Source of the DNA: Paraflavisolibacter caeni
Lineage (GTDB): Bacteria > Bacteroidota > Bacteroidia > Chitinophagales > Chitinophagaceae
Direction of reading: 5' to 3'
Length of the DNA stretch: 64,000 bases
Assembly: GCF_025628885.1 (NCBI RefSeq)
Contig: NZ_JAOTIF010000015.1
Location: forward strand, 94,372-158,371
A model generated the notes under the pieces. That model was not told the origin of the DNA, searched no databases, and saw only the letters and a program-made list of their open reading frames with translations. The position numbers and the translations under genes were made by a program. Shown in pieces: positions 42,752 through 51,803 of the stretch. Numbering within the stretch: position 1 is the stretch's first letter; the number at the start of each line of letters is the position of its first letter.

Positions 42752-43561
42752 ATGCTGGAAAAGGTAATCCATACTGCACCCGTGCAACAAGTAAGTACTG
42801 GTTCACCAAAAGTGAGCGCAGTCATTATTACTTATAACGAAGAGCACATCCTGAATAAAACTTTATCTCAACTTTGGTGGTGCGATGAAATCATTATCAT
42901 TGATAGTGGAAGTACCGATAAGACAGTTGAGATCTGTAAACAGTTTGGATGTAAAATTTTCACCCGGACTTTCAATGGCTATGGCGAACAAAAAAAGTAT
43001 GGAGTATCTAATGCGAAAAATGATTGGATTCTATGCCTGGATGCGGATGAGGTCTTATCTGGACCACTAATAGAGGAAATCAATACTGAACTGAGTAAAA
43101 ATGAAATGATCTTTGCAGGCTTTGAGATCCCTCGAACACTTGTATATGTAAATAAACCATTCCGCTATGGCAAAGAAGCAAACGATCTTATTATTAGACT
43201 TTTCAACAGGAATAAAGGCGGTTGGGATGGTTCCATAGTTCACGAGAAAATGATATTAAAAGGAAAGTTGGGTAAACTTTCCAAACATATATTTCATTAT
43301 AGCTATTTTAGTTATGCTCAGCATCTGAATAAAATAAACGAGTATTCTTCTCTGGGTGCTACCAAACTACTCCAAAAAAATAAGTATAAGAGCAGGTTAA
43401 TTGTGACGCTGGCTATTCCTTTCAACTTCTTCAAATATTACATTTTGCATCGCAACTTTCTGAATGGTTTTCATGGACTTGCGTGGGCTATACTAAGTAC
43501 ATTAAGCCACTTTTTGAAGTATGCCAAGTTATATGAATTGAAAAAAAATAAAGATTCTTAA
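42752..43561 (+). CDS. GT2-family glycosyltransferase (WaaE-like)
   Basis: A 269-residue GT-A glycosyltransferase. The motif set PKVSAVIITYNEEHILNKTL, CDEIIIIDSGSTDKTVEI, AKNDWILCLDADEVLSGPLI and RNKGGWDGSIVHEKM resembles the WaaE/KdtX-type family of LPS-core and related transferases, with the metal-binding acidic cluster DADE (near residue 98). A C-terminal amphipathic region (about 215-260) may contact the membrane. It is transcribed away from the Wzz operon and toward the sugar transferase, 596 bp upstream of that gene. Confidence 0.9.
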   Translation: MLEKVIHTAPVQQVSTGSPKVSAVIITYNEEHILNKTLSQLWWCDEIIIIDSGSTDKTVEICKQFGCKIFTRTFNGYGEQKKYGVSNAKNDWILCLDADEVLSGPLIEEINTELSKNEMIFAGFEIPRTLVYVNKPFRYGKEANDLIIRLFNRNKGGWDGSIVHEKMILKGKLGKLSKHIFHYSYFSYAQHLNKINEYSSLGATKLLQKNKYKSRLIVTLAIPFNFFKYYILHRNFLNGFHGLAWAILSTLSHFLKYAKLYELKKNKDS

Positions 43562-44157
43562 CATCGGTGTTCTTTCTGCATAATGCTTGTCATTACTTAT
43601 TATTTGCATCTACCTAAACCAACAGGCATGAATAATGCTTATTCAATGAAGTATTTGCGATCAGTTTGATCTCAGAATATTTAATACTTTTTTATGAACA
43701 CTATGTTAAAGGCAGTATGTCTGTTTGTCTCCTGGCTCATTGATGCCTTTTATAAAACAATAATTTTTAGTGGTTGATTCTTTAACCCTTCTTTCTGATT
43801 TCTTAGTTTCTTGAACCAAAAAGATCAGCTTTCTTTTTATAAGAGAAAGTAATACCTCCATAACTGGCTTTGTTTTTGTAATAAACTCTGCAGACAATGA
43901 ACTGCCTTGACAAGGCTTGATTAAAATATATTGCTGTTAATAGCAGCTATATATCTGAGTGAGCCTGATACATGAGTTAATAATATTTCCATTAAACTGA
44001 GGATAAGAATGCAACGTTTTATTAAAGCACGTTGTCAGCAGTAGTGTCACTATTAATTCCTCCGTTACCCTTATATGATAACCGATCCCGGCAGAAAGAT
44101 TATGATTGAATAGCAATAGTTTGAAATAAGGCGCCGTGCCTGAAAAACCATGCGAAA
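43562..44157. other. 596-bp gap without a supported gene
   Basis: AT-rich. Two short minus-strand open frames exist (43706-43897 and 43937-44230), but neither has a recognisable domain and the second overlaps the sugar transferase start. I see no tRNA, repeat or terminator. A decayed gene is possible. Confidence 0.45.
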
Positions 44158-44895
44158 ATGAATGGATCATCTGTATTATTTTTAATTTCCAAACGCCTCT
44201 TCGATATTGTTGTTTCCCTCTTGGTAACAATATTTCTTTTATCTTGGCTATTGCCTATATTAGCCATACTCATCAAATTAGATTCAAAAGGTCCTGTGTT
44301 CTTTTGCCAGAAAAGAATAGGAGCATACGGAAAACCTTTTTATTGCATTAAATTAAGATCAATGGTCGAAAATGCTATGGCTAATGTTGAGCAGGCTGGT
44401 GCAAACGATCCGCGCATTACTCGCTTTGGTAAATTCTTAAGGTATTCTTACTTGGATGAATTACCCCAATTTATAAACGTGCTGAATGGCGATATGAGTA
44501 TTGTTGGACCAAGACCACATATGATAAATGATTGCTTGAGTTTTTTACAGGTTATTCCGGATTACAACCTCAGGCATACGATGAAACCTGGTATAACTGG
44601 TATGGCGCAAATAAAAGGGTATCGAGGAAAGGTGAACACTTACTTTGATGTAACCCACCGGTTCAAACTCGATATGTTTTATATCAAAAAAGCTAATTTT
44701 CTTTTAGATTTAAAGATATTTCTTGCGACAATCGCACAGTTATTATTTTCAATCAATAAACTTTATCAAAGCCAATTATCGATCAAGGTCGAAGTTCAGG
44801 CACCCAAACCGGCTCAAATGGCAAAGCCCGCAGTTAAAAAAGTAGCTGCTCCTGTATACCAAAAAATTACACCGCCCGAACGCCAATCTGCCTGA
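44158..44895 (+). CDS. Initiating sugar-phosphate transferase (PglC/WcaJ catalytic type)
   Basis: A 245-residue enzyme that moves a sugar phosphate from a UDP-sugar to undecaprenyl phosphate, starting the glycan. It has one N-terminal membrane segment (about 18-40) and the family motifs RLFDIVVSLLVT, VFFCQKRIGAYGKPFYCIKL, RSMVENA, SYLDELPQFINVLNGDMSIV, GPRPHM, and KPGITGMAQIKGYRG. It is the short type without the N-terminal four-helix and CoA-binding-like domain of WcaJ. The last ~38 residues are an added Lys/Pro/Ala-rich tail (VQAPKPAQMAKPAVKKVAAP), unusual for the family. No gene follows in the locus. Confidence 0.92.
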   Translation: MNGSSVLFLISKRLFDIVVSLLVTIFLLSWLLPILAILIKLDSKGPVFFCQKRIGAYGKPFYCIKLRSMVENAMANVEQAGANDPRITRFGKFLRYSYLDELPQFINVLNGDMSIVGPRPHMINDCLSFLQVIPDYNLRHTMKPGITGMAQIKGYRGKVNTYFDVTHRFKLDMFYIKKANFLLDLKIFLATIAQLLFSINKLYQSQLSIKVEVQAPKPAQMAKPAVKKVAAPVYQKITPPERQSA

Positions 44896-45189
44896 GTCAA
44901 TGTTGTAAAGCCACGATCTAAATATGGTAACGATCATGCACCATTTACAATTCATTACTTACCACATATCACCACCCAATTATATTCCACTAAACGTCAC
45001 TATTAACCTTGCCATTCAATAAACAACATGATCATTTGCAATCTCTTAATCTTCTTTCAAGCGGATTACACTTTCCCTCTTCAGATCAGATTTCCTCTTC
45101 TTTTTCTTATAATATTGTCTCTTTTCCCCTCAAAATAATCCCTCATAAGTAATTTCAATTTCTTTTGTTTTTACCTTCATCGAAAAAAG

Positions 45190-45861
45190 ATGGACGTTAA
45201 AATAGAGGCCTCATGGAAAGATATCCTGAAAGATGAATTTAAGAAGCCATATTTTTTACAGATTACTGATCATCTCAAAACAGAAAAGAAACAAGGCAAA
45301 ACTATTTACCCTCCAGGGCCTCTCATTTTTAATGCTTTTGAAAAAACGCCTTTCGACGAAGTAAAAGTGGTGATTCTGGGGCAAGACCCTTACCACGGTG
45401 TTAACCAGGCTCATGGACTAAGCTTTTCTGTGCAGAACGGCGTTCAACCACCACCATCTTTGATCAATATTTTCAAAGAATTGCACGAAGACGTTGGAGT
45501 TCCCATCCCAACCCACGGTAATCTCGAAAAATGGGCGAAACAGGGTGTCTTACTTTTAAATGCATCTCTGACTGTTCGTGCACAGGAACCTATGAGCCAT
45601 TCTAAGATCGGCTGGGAAAAACTGACTGATACAGTCATAGAAAAAGTTTCCGATCTCAAAGAACACGTAGTTTTTTTACTATGGGGGCGATTTGCTCAGG
45701 AAAAGGCTGAGCTCATAGATGCAAAAAAGCACCTGATCCTGAAAGCAGCCCACCCTTCCCCCTTATCTGCTAAAAATGGATTCTTCGGTTGCCACCATTT
45801 TTCCAAAACCAATAATTACCTTATGAAACACGGAATCGACCCCATCGATTGGGCTTTATAA
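45190..45861 (+). CDS. ung: Uracil-DNA glycosylase (family 1)
   Basis: A 223-residue DNA repair enzyme that removes uracil from DNA. All family 1 motifs are present: the water-activating GQDPYHGVNQAHGLSFSV (about 64-81, with D in QDPYH), VLLLNASLTV (about 120), and the minor-groove HPSPLSAKNGFFG loop (about 186-198). Length is normal. It is monocistronic, with 294 bp before it (44,896-45,189) in which I see only pyrimidine-rich sequence, and a strong hairpin after it. Confidence 0.97.
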   Translation: MDVKIEASWKDILKDEFKKPYFLQITDHLKTEKKQGKTIYPPGPLIFNAFEKTPFDEVKVVILGQDPYHGVNQAHGLSFSVQNGVQPPPSLINIFKELHEDVGVPIPTHGNLEKWAKQGVLLLNASLTVRAQEPMSHSKIGWEKLTDTVIEKVSDLKEHVVFLLWGRFAQEKAELIDAKKHLILKAAHPSPLSAKNGFFGCHHFSKTNNYLMKHGIDPIDWAL

Positions 45862-45914
45862 ATGATTTCGATACCTAACCCCGTAACAGCCCTGTCATAG
45901 TAAAATACCTGATA

Positions 45915-45962
45915 GAACTGGTAAGTCTGATGGATTCTCCATCCGGAAAGCCTTGCCAGTTC
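45915..45962 (+). terminator. Two-stem hairpin after ung
   Basis: GAACTGGTAAG (45915-45925) pairs with CTTGCCAGTTC (45952-45962) with one G-U, enclosing a second hairpin GATGG-ATTCT-CCATC (45929-45943). There is no clear U-tract, so factor-free termination is uncertain. Confidence 0.5.
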
Positions 45963-46109
45963 AACCTATTTAGCAGCACTTGGTATTTCCTGTTCTACAC
46001 TTTCCCCCTCCATTAACCCCATCAATTAAATCCGGTTCATTATGCTAAACTTGGTCCCAAATCCGAAATTCCTAATCCCAAATTCACGCTCCATCCTTTT
46101 CTTTGCATC

Positions 46110-46847
46110 ATGAATCTGTTGAAAAATATACTGGGCCGCATATTTGCCCTATGGACAATCCTGTACTTTAGTGTTTCACTCTTGGTAATCATTATACCAA
46201 TTTGGCTCATTTCTTTCCAACCGGAGCCTAAACGTACAATCTATTCATTCAAAATCTTTAACGTTTGGTTAGCCACATTTTTTTTCTTTACTGGTGTCAA
46301 AAGAAGAATTAAGGGGAAGGAAAACTTTAAAAAAGGCGAAAACTATATCGTTATTTGTAATCACAACAACTTCATGGATGTACCTCTATCCAGTCCGGCC
46401 ATACCCGGTCCCAATAAAACCATAGCCAAAATCGAAATGGCCAAGATTCCTTTTTTTGGCGTCATCTACAAGGCTGGTAGTGTCTTAGTCGACCGCAAAA
46501 ACGAACAAAGCCGCAAAAAGAGCTACGCAAAAATGAAACAGGTGCTGTCTATGGGTTTGCACATGTGCATCTATCCCGAAGGTACCCGCAACAAGACCTC
46601 CCAGCCGTTGGCCCGCTTTCAGGATGGAGCTTTCAGGTTATCTGTTGACACCGGCAAATCAATAATACCAGCTGTTATCTTCAATACCAGCAAAGTGTTT
46701 CCAAACAATAAAAAGTTTTTCTTTTGGCCTCAACCTGTAGAAATGCATTTCCTGGCGCCTATTTCTCCTGAAAACAAAACGGCAGAACAATTGAAGCAGG
46801 AAGCCTTCGAAATTATGAAGGACTATTATGTGCAGCATAAGGATTAA
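46110..46847 (+). CDS. plsC: 1-acyl-sn-glycerol-3-phosphate acyltransferase
   Basis: A 245-residue membrane acyltransferase that makes phosphatidate from lysophosphatidate, one step after PlsY (18,948). The N-terminal hydrophobic segment (about 10-38) anchors it. The catalytic HX4D motif is CNHNNFMDVP (about 84-93), and the acceptor-binding motif is IYPEGTRNK (about 154-162). Both match the PlsC family. Length is standard. A hairpin follows, then the FGGY kinase 147 bp later. Confidence 0.92.
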   Translation: MNLLKNILGRIFALWTILYFSVSLLVIIIPIWLISFQPEPKRTIYSFKIFNVWLATFFFFTGVKRRIKGKENFKKGENYIVICNHNNFMDVPLSSPAIPGPNKTIAKIEMAKIPFFGVIYKAGSVLVDRKNEQSRKKSYAKMKQVLSMGLHMCIYPEGTRNKTSQPLARFQDGAFRLSVDTGKSIIPAVIFNTSKVFPNNKKFFFWPQPVEMHFLAPISPENKTAEQLKQEAFEIMKDYYVQHKD

Positions 46848-46890
46848 GCAACATAGAAATCATACAGTATTCGAATGAAGCTCCATAATA

Positions 46891-46924
46891 AATAAGGTTG
46901 ATTGACCAATCAATCAGCCTTATT
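46891..46924 (+). terminator. Hairpin after plsC
   Basis: AATAAGGTTGATTG (46891-46904) pairs with CAATCAGCCTTATT (46911-46924), with one G-U pair and a 6-nt loop. The U-tract is weak. Confidence 0.65.
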
Positions 46925-46994
46925 CGTCATTCAAATAATTTATTCTATTTTTAATAGGCAACATTGAACGTTGTGTCCCTTAACCTATTTGATT

Positions 46995-48506
46995 ATGCCT
47001 ACTTACTTTTTGGGTGTTGATATTGGCACCGGAAGCACCAAAGCGGTAGCTTTGGATTTAAAAGGTAAAACCCTTTTCTCCACTCAAATTTATTACGATA
47101 CCCTCCAGGCACAAACCGGCTATAGCGAACAAAGACCTGACGAAATCTTCAAAGCTTTTGTGAAAAGTATTGGTCTGGCTGTTAACCAGCTGAAAGAAAA
47201 TCCAACTGCTATTAGTTTAAGTGCTGTAATGCATAGCGTCATTCCTGTGGATGAAAATGGCCGTCCGTTGGCTAATATGCTCACATGGGCCGATAGTAGG
47301 AGTTACGAAATAGCAGAACGTATTCAAGCTTCAGCAGAAGCTGAAAGTTTATATGAAGCCACCGGAACGCCCATCCATGCTATGTCTCCCCTTTGCAAAA
47401 TCATCTGGTGGAAAGAAAATAAACCGGAAATATTTTCCAGGGCCTTAAAGTTTATTTCAATAAAAGAATATATATGGTTTAAATTGTTTCAACAGTTCCA
47501 GGTAGATTATTCAACTGCCTCCGCTACAGGTTTGTTGCATACTAGGCAATTGAAATGGCACGATGAAGCATTGAAACTGGCCGGAATTACCCCCGCACAA
47601 CTTTCTGTTCCCGTGTCACCCGGTCTGGTGCGCTATGATTTGCCTGAAGCCGTTGCCCATGCCTTGCATGTAGAAGCGTCCACACCTTTTATTATTGGCG
47701 CCAGCGATGGGTGCCTGGCCAATTTGGGTAGTTCTGTGATGTCAAAATCCTTAGCATCTATTACTATTGGAACAAGCGGCGCTGTCCGGATTGCTTCAGA
47801 TAAGCCAGTAATCAACTTCCAATCAATGTTGTTTAATTACTTGCTCGATGAAGGCGTATTTATTAGTGGAGGTTCAATAAATAATGGTGGTATTGCTGTA
47901 AAATGGTGTACGGAAAACCTGTTGCAGAAAAGTTTAAAAGACGATTATGACGAACTGTTGCGTCAGATTGAATCAATAGAGGCCGGAAGCAAGGGACTGC
48001 TTTTTTTACCGTATCTGATGGGAGAGAGAGCCCCCATTTGGGACAGTAAGGCAAAAGGTGTTTTCTTAGGCGTCACCATAGCTCACGATAACACACACTT
48101 CTTAAGAGCAGTAGTCGAAGGTGTTTGTTTTGCTCTGAATGATGTATTACAAAAAATAGAGCAATCTGCAGGGCAAATCAATAAAATACATGTTAGTGGC
48201 GGTTTGTTTAAATCTAAATTTTTTATTCAGATGTTGGCAAATGTTACCGGTAAAAGCCTTCAACTGATGCAAACAGAAGATGCTTCCGCAATTGGCGCTG
48301 TTTACCTTGCCTTAAAAGCATTAGGCTATGTAGAAACATTTGAAGACCTTCCCCATCAGGAAGCGTCATATACCTGTGAGCCCCAACCTGAAGAGCATGA
48401 AAAATATTCGACTTTCTTTAAAATTTATAGCCAAATATATCCGCAACTTAAAAACATGATGCATGATTTACATACAATCCAAACAGACCAAAAGATGCTC
48501 GTGTAA
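46995..48506 (+). CDS. gntK: FGGY-family carbohydrate kinase, gluconokinase type
   Basis: A 503-residue sugar kinase with the two-domain ASKHA fold. The N-terminal phosphate motif is FLGVDIGTGSTKAVALDL (about 5-22). LSAVMHSVIPVDENGRPLAN, LTWADSRSYEIAERI and SPLCKIIWWKENKPEIF follow (about 75-145). The C-terminal domain has ASITIGTSGAVRIASDKPV (about 256) and the adenosine motif HVSGGLFKSKFFIQMLANVT (about 400). The set fits gluconokinase best, making 6-phosphogluconate, but xylulose or other sugars cannot be excluded. An upstream in-frame GTG (46971) was passed over for the ATG at 46995. No sugar transporter is adjacent. Confidence 0.85.
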   Translation: MPTYFLGVDIGTGSTKAVALDLKGKTLFSTQIYYDTLQAQTGYSEQRPDEIFKAFVKSIGLAVNQLKENPTAISLSAVMHSVIPVDENGRPLANMLTWADSRSYEIAERIQASAEAESLYEATGTPIHAMSPLCKIIWWKENKPEIFSRALKFISIKEYIWFKLFQQFQVDYSTASATGLLHTRQLKWHDEALKLAGITPAQLSVPVSPGLVRYDLPEAVAHALHVEASTPFIIGASDGCLANLGSSVMSKSLASITIGTSGAVRIASDKPVINFQSMLFNYLLDEGVFISGGSINNGGIAVKWCTENLLQKSLKDDYDELLRQIESIEAGSKGLLFLPYLMGERAPIWDSKAKGVFLGVTIAHDNTHFLRAVVEGVCFALNDVLQKIEQSAGQINKIHVSGGLFKSKFFIQMLANVTGKSLQLMQTEDASAIGAVYLALKALGYVETFEDLPHQEASYTCEPQPEEHEKYSTFFKIYSQIYPQLKNMMHDLHTIQTDQKMLV

Positions 48507-48546
48507 TTTTTTATTGTTCATCATTTCCTCCCATCCTTCGTTGCTT

Positions 48547-48777
48547 CAGTATACCATCAGTATAGATTCAGTATACTTAAAGTAGTGCTAAAGTATTCCA
48601 ACAGCATCCCACCCTTCCCTCTACTTGCCCCATAATTACTCCCTACCTACTCCATACTTAAGCCGTACCATAGGCGTACTTTAGGTATACTTTAAGCATA
48701 CCTAAGCCTAGGCTACTTCAACCATCCTTCGATCATCCTTCGACTATCCTTCGACCATCTTTCGACTATGCTTCGAT
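48547..48777. repeat. Second array of degenerate 11-bp units in exact register
   Basis: Read as 11-mers from 48547, the sequence gives 21 units with no indel. The first five are CAGTATACCAT-type; a middle block has TACTCC-TA types (CCTACTCCATA, CTTAAGCCGTA) with eight TA steps exactly 11 bp apart (T at 48622, 48633, 48644, 48655, 48666, 48677, 48688, 48699); the last five are CATCCTTCGAC-type (48723-48777). The order of block types parallels the array at 5020-5305. Confidence 0.85.
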
Positions 48778-49014
48778 CTGAATGGAGCAAATGCTCCTAA
48801 ATAAGGGGAAAACAACCTACAGGCAGAACGCCCTAAAAAGCTCTGAACGGAGTCAATGGAGCTGGTCCTAAAGATACACAACCAACCCCCACCTTCCAAG
48901 TTTTGAACCCCCTCATTTTACCTTTCTCCCCTTGGTCATTCAAACTTGTCCACCTCTGGCAGATTCGAGCCACTCGTCATTCACCAATGACCATTGACCA
49001 TTCCAATGACCTTT

Positions 49015-49111
49015 CATACCTGAAGCACACTTACAGCATACCTGAAGCACGAAACAGATTTTGAACCCTCCTGATCCCCACAACTCCAAACTCCAAACTC
49101 ATCCCTCCTCA
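49015..49111. repeat. Small 11-bp group and shared boundary
   Basis: Units CATACCTGAAG, CACACTTACAG, CATACCTGAAG and CACGAAACAGA (49015-49058) are followed by TTTT and then CTCCAAACTCCAAACTC and ATCCCTC. The last two units and the flank match the end of the array at 5273-5356. Confidence 0.7.
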
Positions 49112-49408
49112 CTTCATTTCCAGATATTGACTCCTTTTCCTCCTGGTGTCCCAAATCCACCAAAAAAGACATCCCAGATCGGTATAACATTCCATACCTC
49201 TAATCTCCTGCCAACATTAAAACAACAACTTCCTAATGATGAAAAGAGAATAACAGACATGCTTATACTAATTAATTCCTGAATAGATCGGCTTAAAAAT
49301 CTGATCAAAAGATGTTTGCATTATGATTTTAATCATGAAAAAAGGATGAGTACATCCCCTAACTTGACCTCGTTTTTAATTAATAAAACATTTATAAATC
49401 GTAACCTT

Positions 49409-49756
49409 ATGGCTCTCAAAATCACAGAGGAATGTATCAATTGCGGTGCATGTGAACCAGAATGCCCCAATCATGCAATTTATGAAGGTGGTATTGAATG
49501 GTCCGTAGCAGATGGCACTACCGTTACCGGTAGCTATGTGTTGTTAGACGGCTCTGTTGTTGATGCAAGCGCGCGTCTAACTCCACTTTCTTCCGACACT
49601 TATTACATCGTCCCAAACAAATGTACTGAGTGTCAGGGATTTCATGAAGAACCCCAATGTTCAAGTGTTTGCCCGGTGGATTGCTGTGTACTTGATCCGG
49701 AACATCAGGAAGTTATTGATGCGTTGATCGCTCGGAAAGAAGCGTTGCACGCCTGA
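49409..49756 (+). CDS. 2[4Fe-4S] dicluster ferredoxin
   Basis: A 115-residue soluble electron carrier with two cubane sites. The first is CINCGACEPECP (about 9-20), the second CTECQGFHEEPQC then SSVCPVDC (about 72-93), with an 8-residue loop between cysteines 2 and 3, as in Allochromatium-type low-potential ferredoxins. A ~40-residue insertion lies between the sites. The ATG at 49409 starts the conserved MALKITEECINCG; an in-frame ATG upstream at 49316 adds 31 residues without homology. It is 163 bp upstream of korA and probably the electron acceptor for KorAB and NifJ. Confidence 0.9.
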   Translation: MALKITEECINCGACEPECPNHAIYEGGIEWSVADGTTVTGSYVLLDGSVVDASARLTPLSSDTYYIVPNKCTECQGFHEEPQCSSVCPVDCCVLDPEHQEVIDALIARKEALHA

Positions 49757-49774
49757 AAATTGCGTGCCAATGGC

Positions 49775-49859
49775 CATGTAGAGCATTACCAGGGTTTGTC
49801 GCATGAGGGAGCTATAGTATTGCCATATTGAATTTGACCGTTGGCATACTCTGGTAATG
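49775..49859 (+). promoter_or_regulatory. Possible structured leader before korA
   Basis: CATTACCAG (49784-49792) pairs perfectly with CTGGTAATG (49851-49859). TGCCAA (49775-49780) pairs with TTGGCA (49841-49846). The arms interlace, so they would form a pseudoknot or alternate structures. It may be chance. Confidence 0.3.
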
Positions 49860-49919
49860 TTTTATTGGGAGCTTATGATTTGTAAAGGTTTAATTGGTAC
49901 TTAAACTATATGCTGCCAT

Positions 49920-51797
49920 ATGAATACAATACAAGAGAATTTAGAAAGGTCTACACAAGTTAAAGAAGTAGATAAAATAGTGGTACGTTTCTCCGGCGAC
50001 TCCGGTGATGGAATGCAATTAACTGGGATGCAGTTTTCAGATACTGCTGCTCTGTTTGGAAACGATTTAAGTACATTTCCGGATTACCCATCTGAAATAC
50101 GAGCTCCTATTGGAACTATTGCTGGTGTTTCAGGTTTCCAGGTTCATTTTGGGAGTACAGAAATTTATACCCCCGGCGATCAGTATGATGTTCTTGTTGC
50201 TATGAATGCAGCAGCTCTGAAAGTCGATTTGCCAAAGCTTAAGAGAGGTGGGATCATTATTGCTAATACCCAGGGTTTTGATGCTAAGAACCTTACACTT
50301 GCTAATTATCCTAAAGATGCAAATCCATTAGAGGATGGTTCCTTGGCAAACTACACTGTTTTTAAGGTTGATGTTACAAAACATACAAAAGAATGCCTGT
50401 CATCAACAGGCTTGAGTACTAAAGAGATTGACCGCTCAAAGAACATGTTTGTACTGGGATTGCTTTTCTGGATGTTTGAAAAGCCTCTCAATTATACCAT
50501 CAATTTCATAAAGGAAAAGTTTGCAAAGAAACCTGAAATAGCGGATGCAAATATAAAAGCTCTTACTGCTGGCTGGAACCTCGGGGAGAATACCGAAATA
50601 TTCACTACTCGTTTTGTAATTGCTCCTGCAAAACTACCATCTGGCACATACCGTAATATTACTGGTAATCATGCTACTGCCATAGGCTTAATTGCTGCAG
50701 CAGAAATGGCTGGTCTTCCATTATTTATAGGCTCATATCCCATCACTCCGGCAACGGATATTTTACAGGAACTTTCAAAATACAAGGCAAATGGAGTGAA
50801 AACCTTCCAGGCAGAAGACGAGATTGCTGGCATTTGTTCGGCTATAGGTGCCTCTTATGTGGGGAATCTTGCTGTTACTACAACCTCTGGTCCGGGCATG
50901 TCACTCAAAACAGAAGCACTTGGTTTGGCAACAATGTTGGAGATTCCACTGGTTGTTGTTGATGTGCAACGGGGTGGGCCTTCAACCGGGTTGCCAACAA
51001 AGACAGAACAGGCAGATCTATTGATGGCAATGCATGGCCGGCACGGTGAAGCTCCTCTGCCTGTGATAGCGGCATCATCTCCGTCTGATTGCTTCGAAAC
51101 AATCTTCGAAGCTAGTCGCATTGCTTTGGAGCATATGACTCCAGTTGTCTTTTTGAGTGATGGCTATATCGCCAATGGATCCGAACCTTGGCGTTTCCCA
51201 ACTGAAGATGAATTATCTAAGATAAATGTGAGCTTTCTTGATAAGCCAAATGGCGATAATAATGAATTACAGCCTTATAAGAGGGATGAAGACTTTATTC
51301 GCCCATGGATTATACCTGGTACGCAAGGTCTGGAACATCGCATTGGTGGCTTGGAAAAACAGGATGTTACAGGCAATGTTTCTTATGATCCGGCCAACCA
51401 TGAGAATATGGTAAGACTGAGGGCTAAAAAGGTAAAACGTATTCAGGATTATATTCCGCTTGCGAAGCCGGATAGCGGGAATGAAAATGCAAAACTATTG
51501 GTACTCGGCTGGGGGTCTACTTATGGTGCTATTAAAACCGTCGTCCGCGACTTGCTCTCTGAAGGTTATGATGTAGCACATGTGCATTTACGGTATATCA
51601 ATCCTTTTCCTAAAAATTTGGGAGAGTTGTTGCATGGTTATGGACGTGTTCTGATTCCTGAGATGAATAGTGGACAATTGATTCAATTGATCAGGGCTAA
51701 ATACCTGGTGCCTGCAATAGGGTATTCCAAAGTCCAGGGTCAGCCTTTCACTACTTTGGAAATTAAAGAAAAAATCATTGAAATTCTTAAAGCCTGA
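49920..51797 (+). CDS. korA: 2-oxoacid:ferredoxin oxidoreductase, alpha subunit (gamma-alpha fused)
   Basis: A 625-residue subunit. The N-terminal third (about 20-200) is the gamma domain ([36 protein letters not shown]). The alpha domain then follows (about 245-625), with [55 protein letters not shown], and [19 protein letters not shown]. With KorB it decarboxylates 2-oxoglutarate (or a related 2-oxoacid) to the acyl-CoA and reduces ferredoxin. The gene starts the korAB pair, 6 bp before korB. The 2-oxoglutarate preference is inferred from family and context. Confidence 0.92.
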   Translation: MNTIQENLERSTQVKEVDKIVVRFSGDSGDGMQLTGMQFSDTAALFGNDLSTFPDYPSEIRAPIGTIAGVSGFQVHFGSTEIYTPGDQYDVLVAMNAAALKVDLPKLKRGGIIIANTQGFDAKNLTLANYPKDANPLEDGSLANYTVFKVDVTKHTKECLSSTGLSTKEIDRSKNMFVLGLLFWMFEKPLNYTINFIKEKFAKKPEIADANIKALTAGWNLGENTEIFTTRFVIAPAKLPSGTYRNITGNHATAIGLIAAAEMAGLPLFIGSYPITPATDILQELSKYKANGVKTFQAEDEIAGICSAIGASYVGNLAVTTTSGPGMSLKTEALGLATMLEIPLVVVDVQRGGPSTGLPTKTEQADLLMAMHGRHGEAPLPVIAASSPSDCFETIFEASRIALEHMTPVVFLSDGYIANGSEPWRFPTEDELSKINVSFLDKPNGDNNELQPYKRDEDFIRPWIIPGTQGLEHRIGGLEKQDVTGNVSYDPANHENMVRLRAKKVKRIQDYIPLAKPDSGNENAKLLVLGWGSTYGAIKTVVRDLLSEGYDVAHVHLRYINPFPKNLGELLHGYGRVLIPEMNSGQLIQLIRAKYLVPAIGYSKVQGQPFTTLEIKEKIIEILKA

Positions 51798-51803
51798 GAA
51801 GCC

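Larger units (their letters stand above)
48507..49408. other. 902-bp non-coding region with repeats
   Basis: The longest gene-free stretch in the window. It contains a 21-unit array of degenerate 11-bp repeats (48,547-48,777), a GGAGCA-AA-TGCTCC hairpin at 48,784-48,797, short CCATTGACC-like direct repeats near 48,985-49,012, a second small 11-bp group with its boundary (49,015-49,111), and a palindrome ATGATTTTAATCAT at 49,322-49,335 before the ferredoxin gene. Confidence 0.7.

Noticed and set aside
43937..44230. 97-codon minus-strand frame before the sugar transferase
   Set aside because: No domain is visible and it overlaps the start of the well-supported transferase; kept only as part of the unexplained gap.
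26767..44895. Transposase or integrase at the edges of the glycan locus
   Set aside because: No such protein or terminal inverted repeat was seen at either end.
46021..46095. Third 11-bp array before plsC
   Set aside because: TCCCAAAT-like words repeat at 21 bp and not 22, and no exact register extends beyond three units.
49061..49282. 73-codon plus-strand open frame
   Set aside because: It runs through the repeat boundary and low-complexity CCAAACTC-type sequence; composition (P, T, L, S) follows the repeat.
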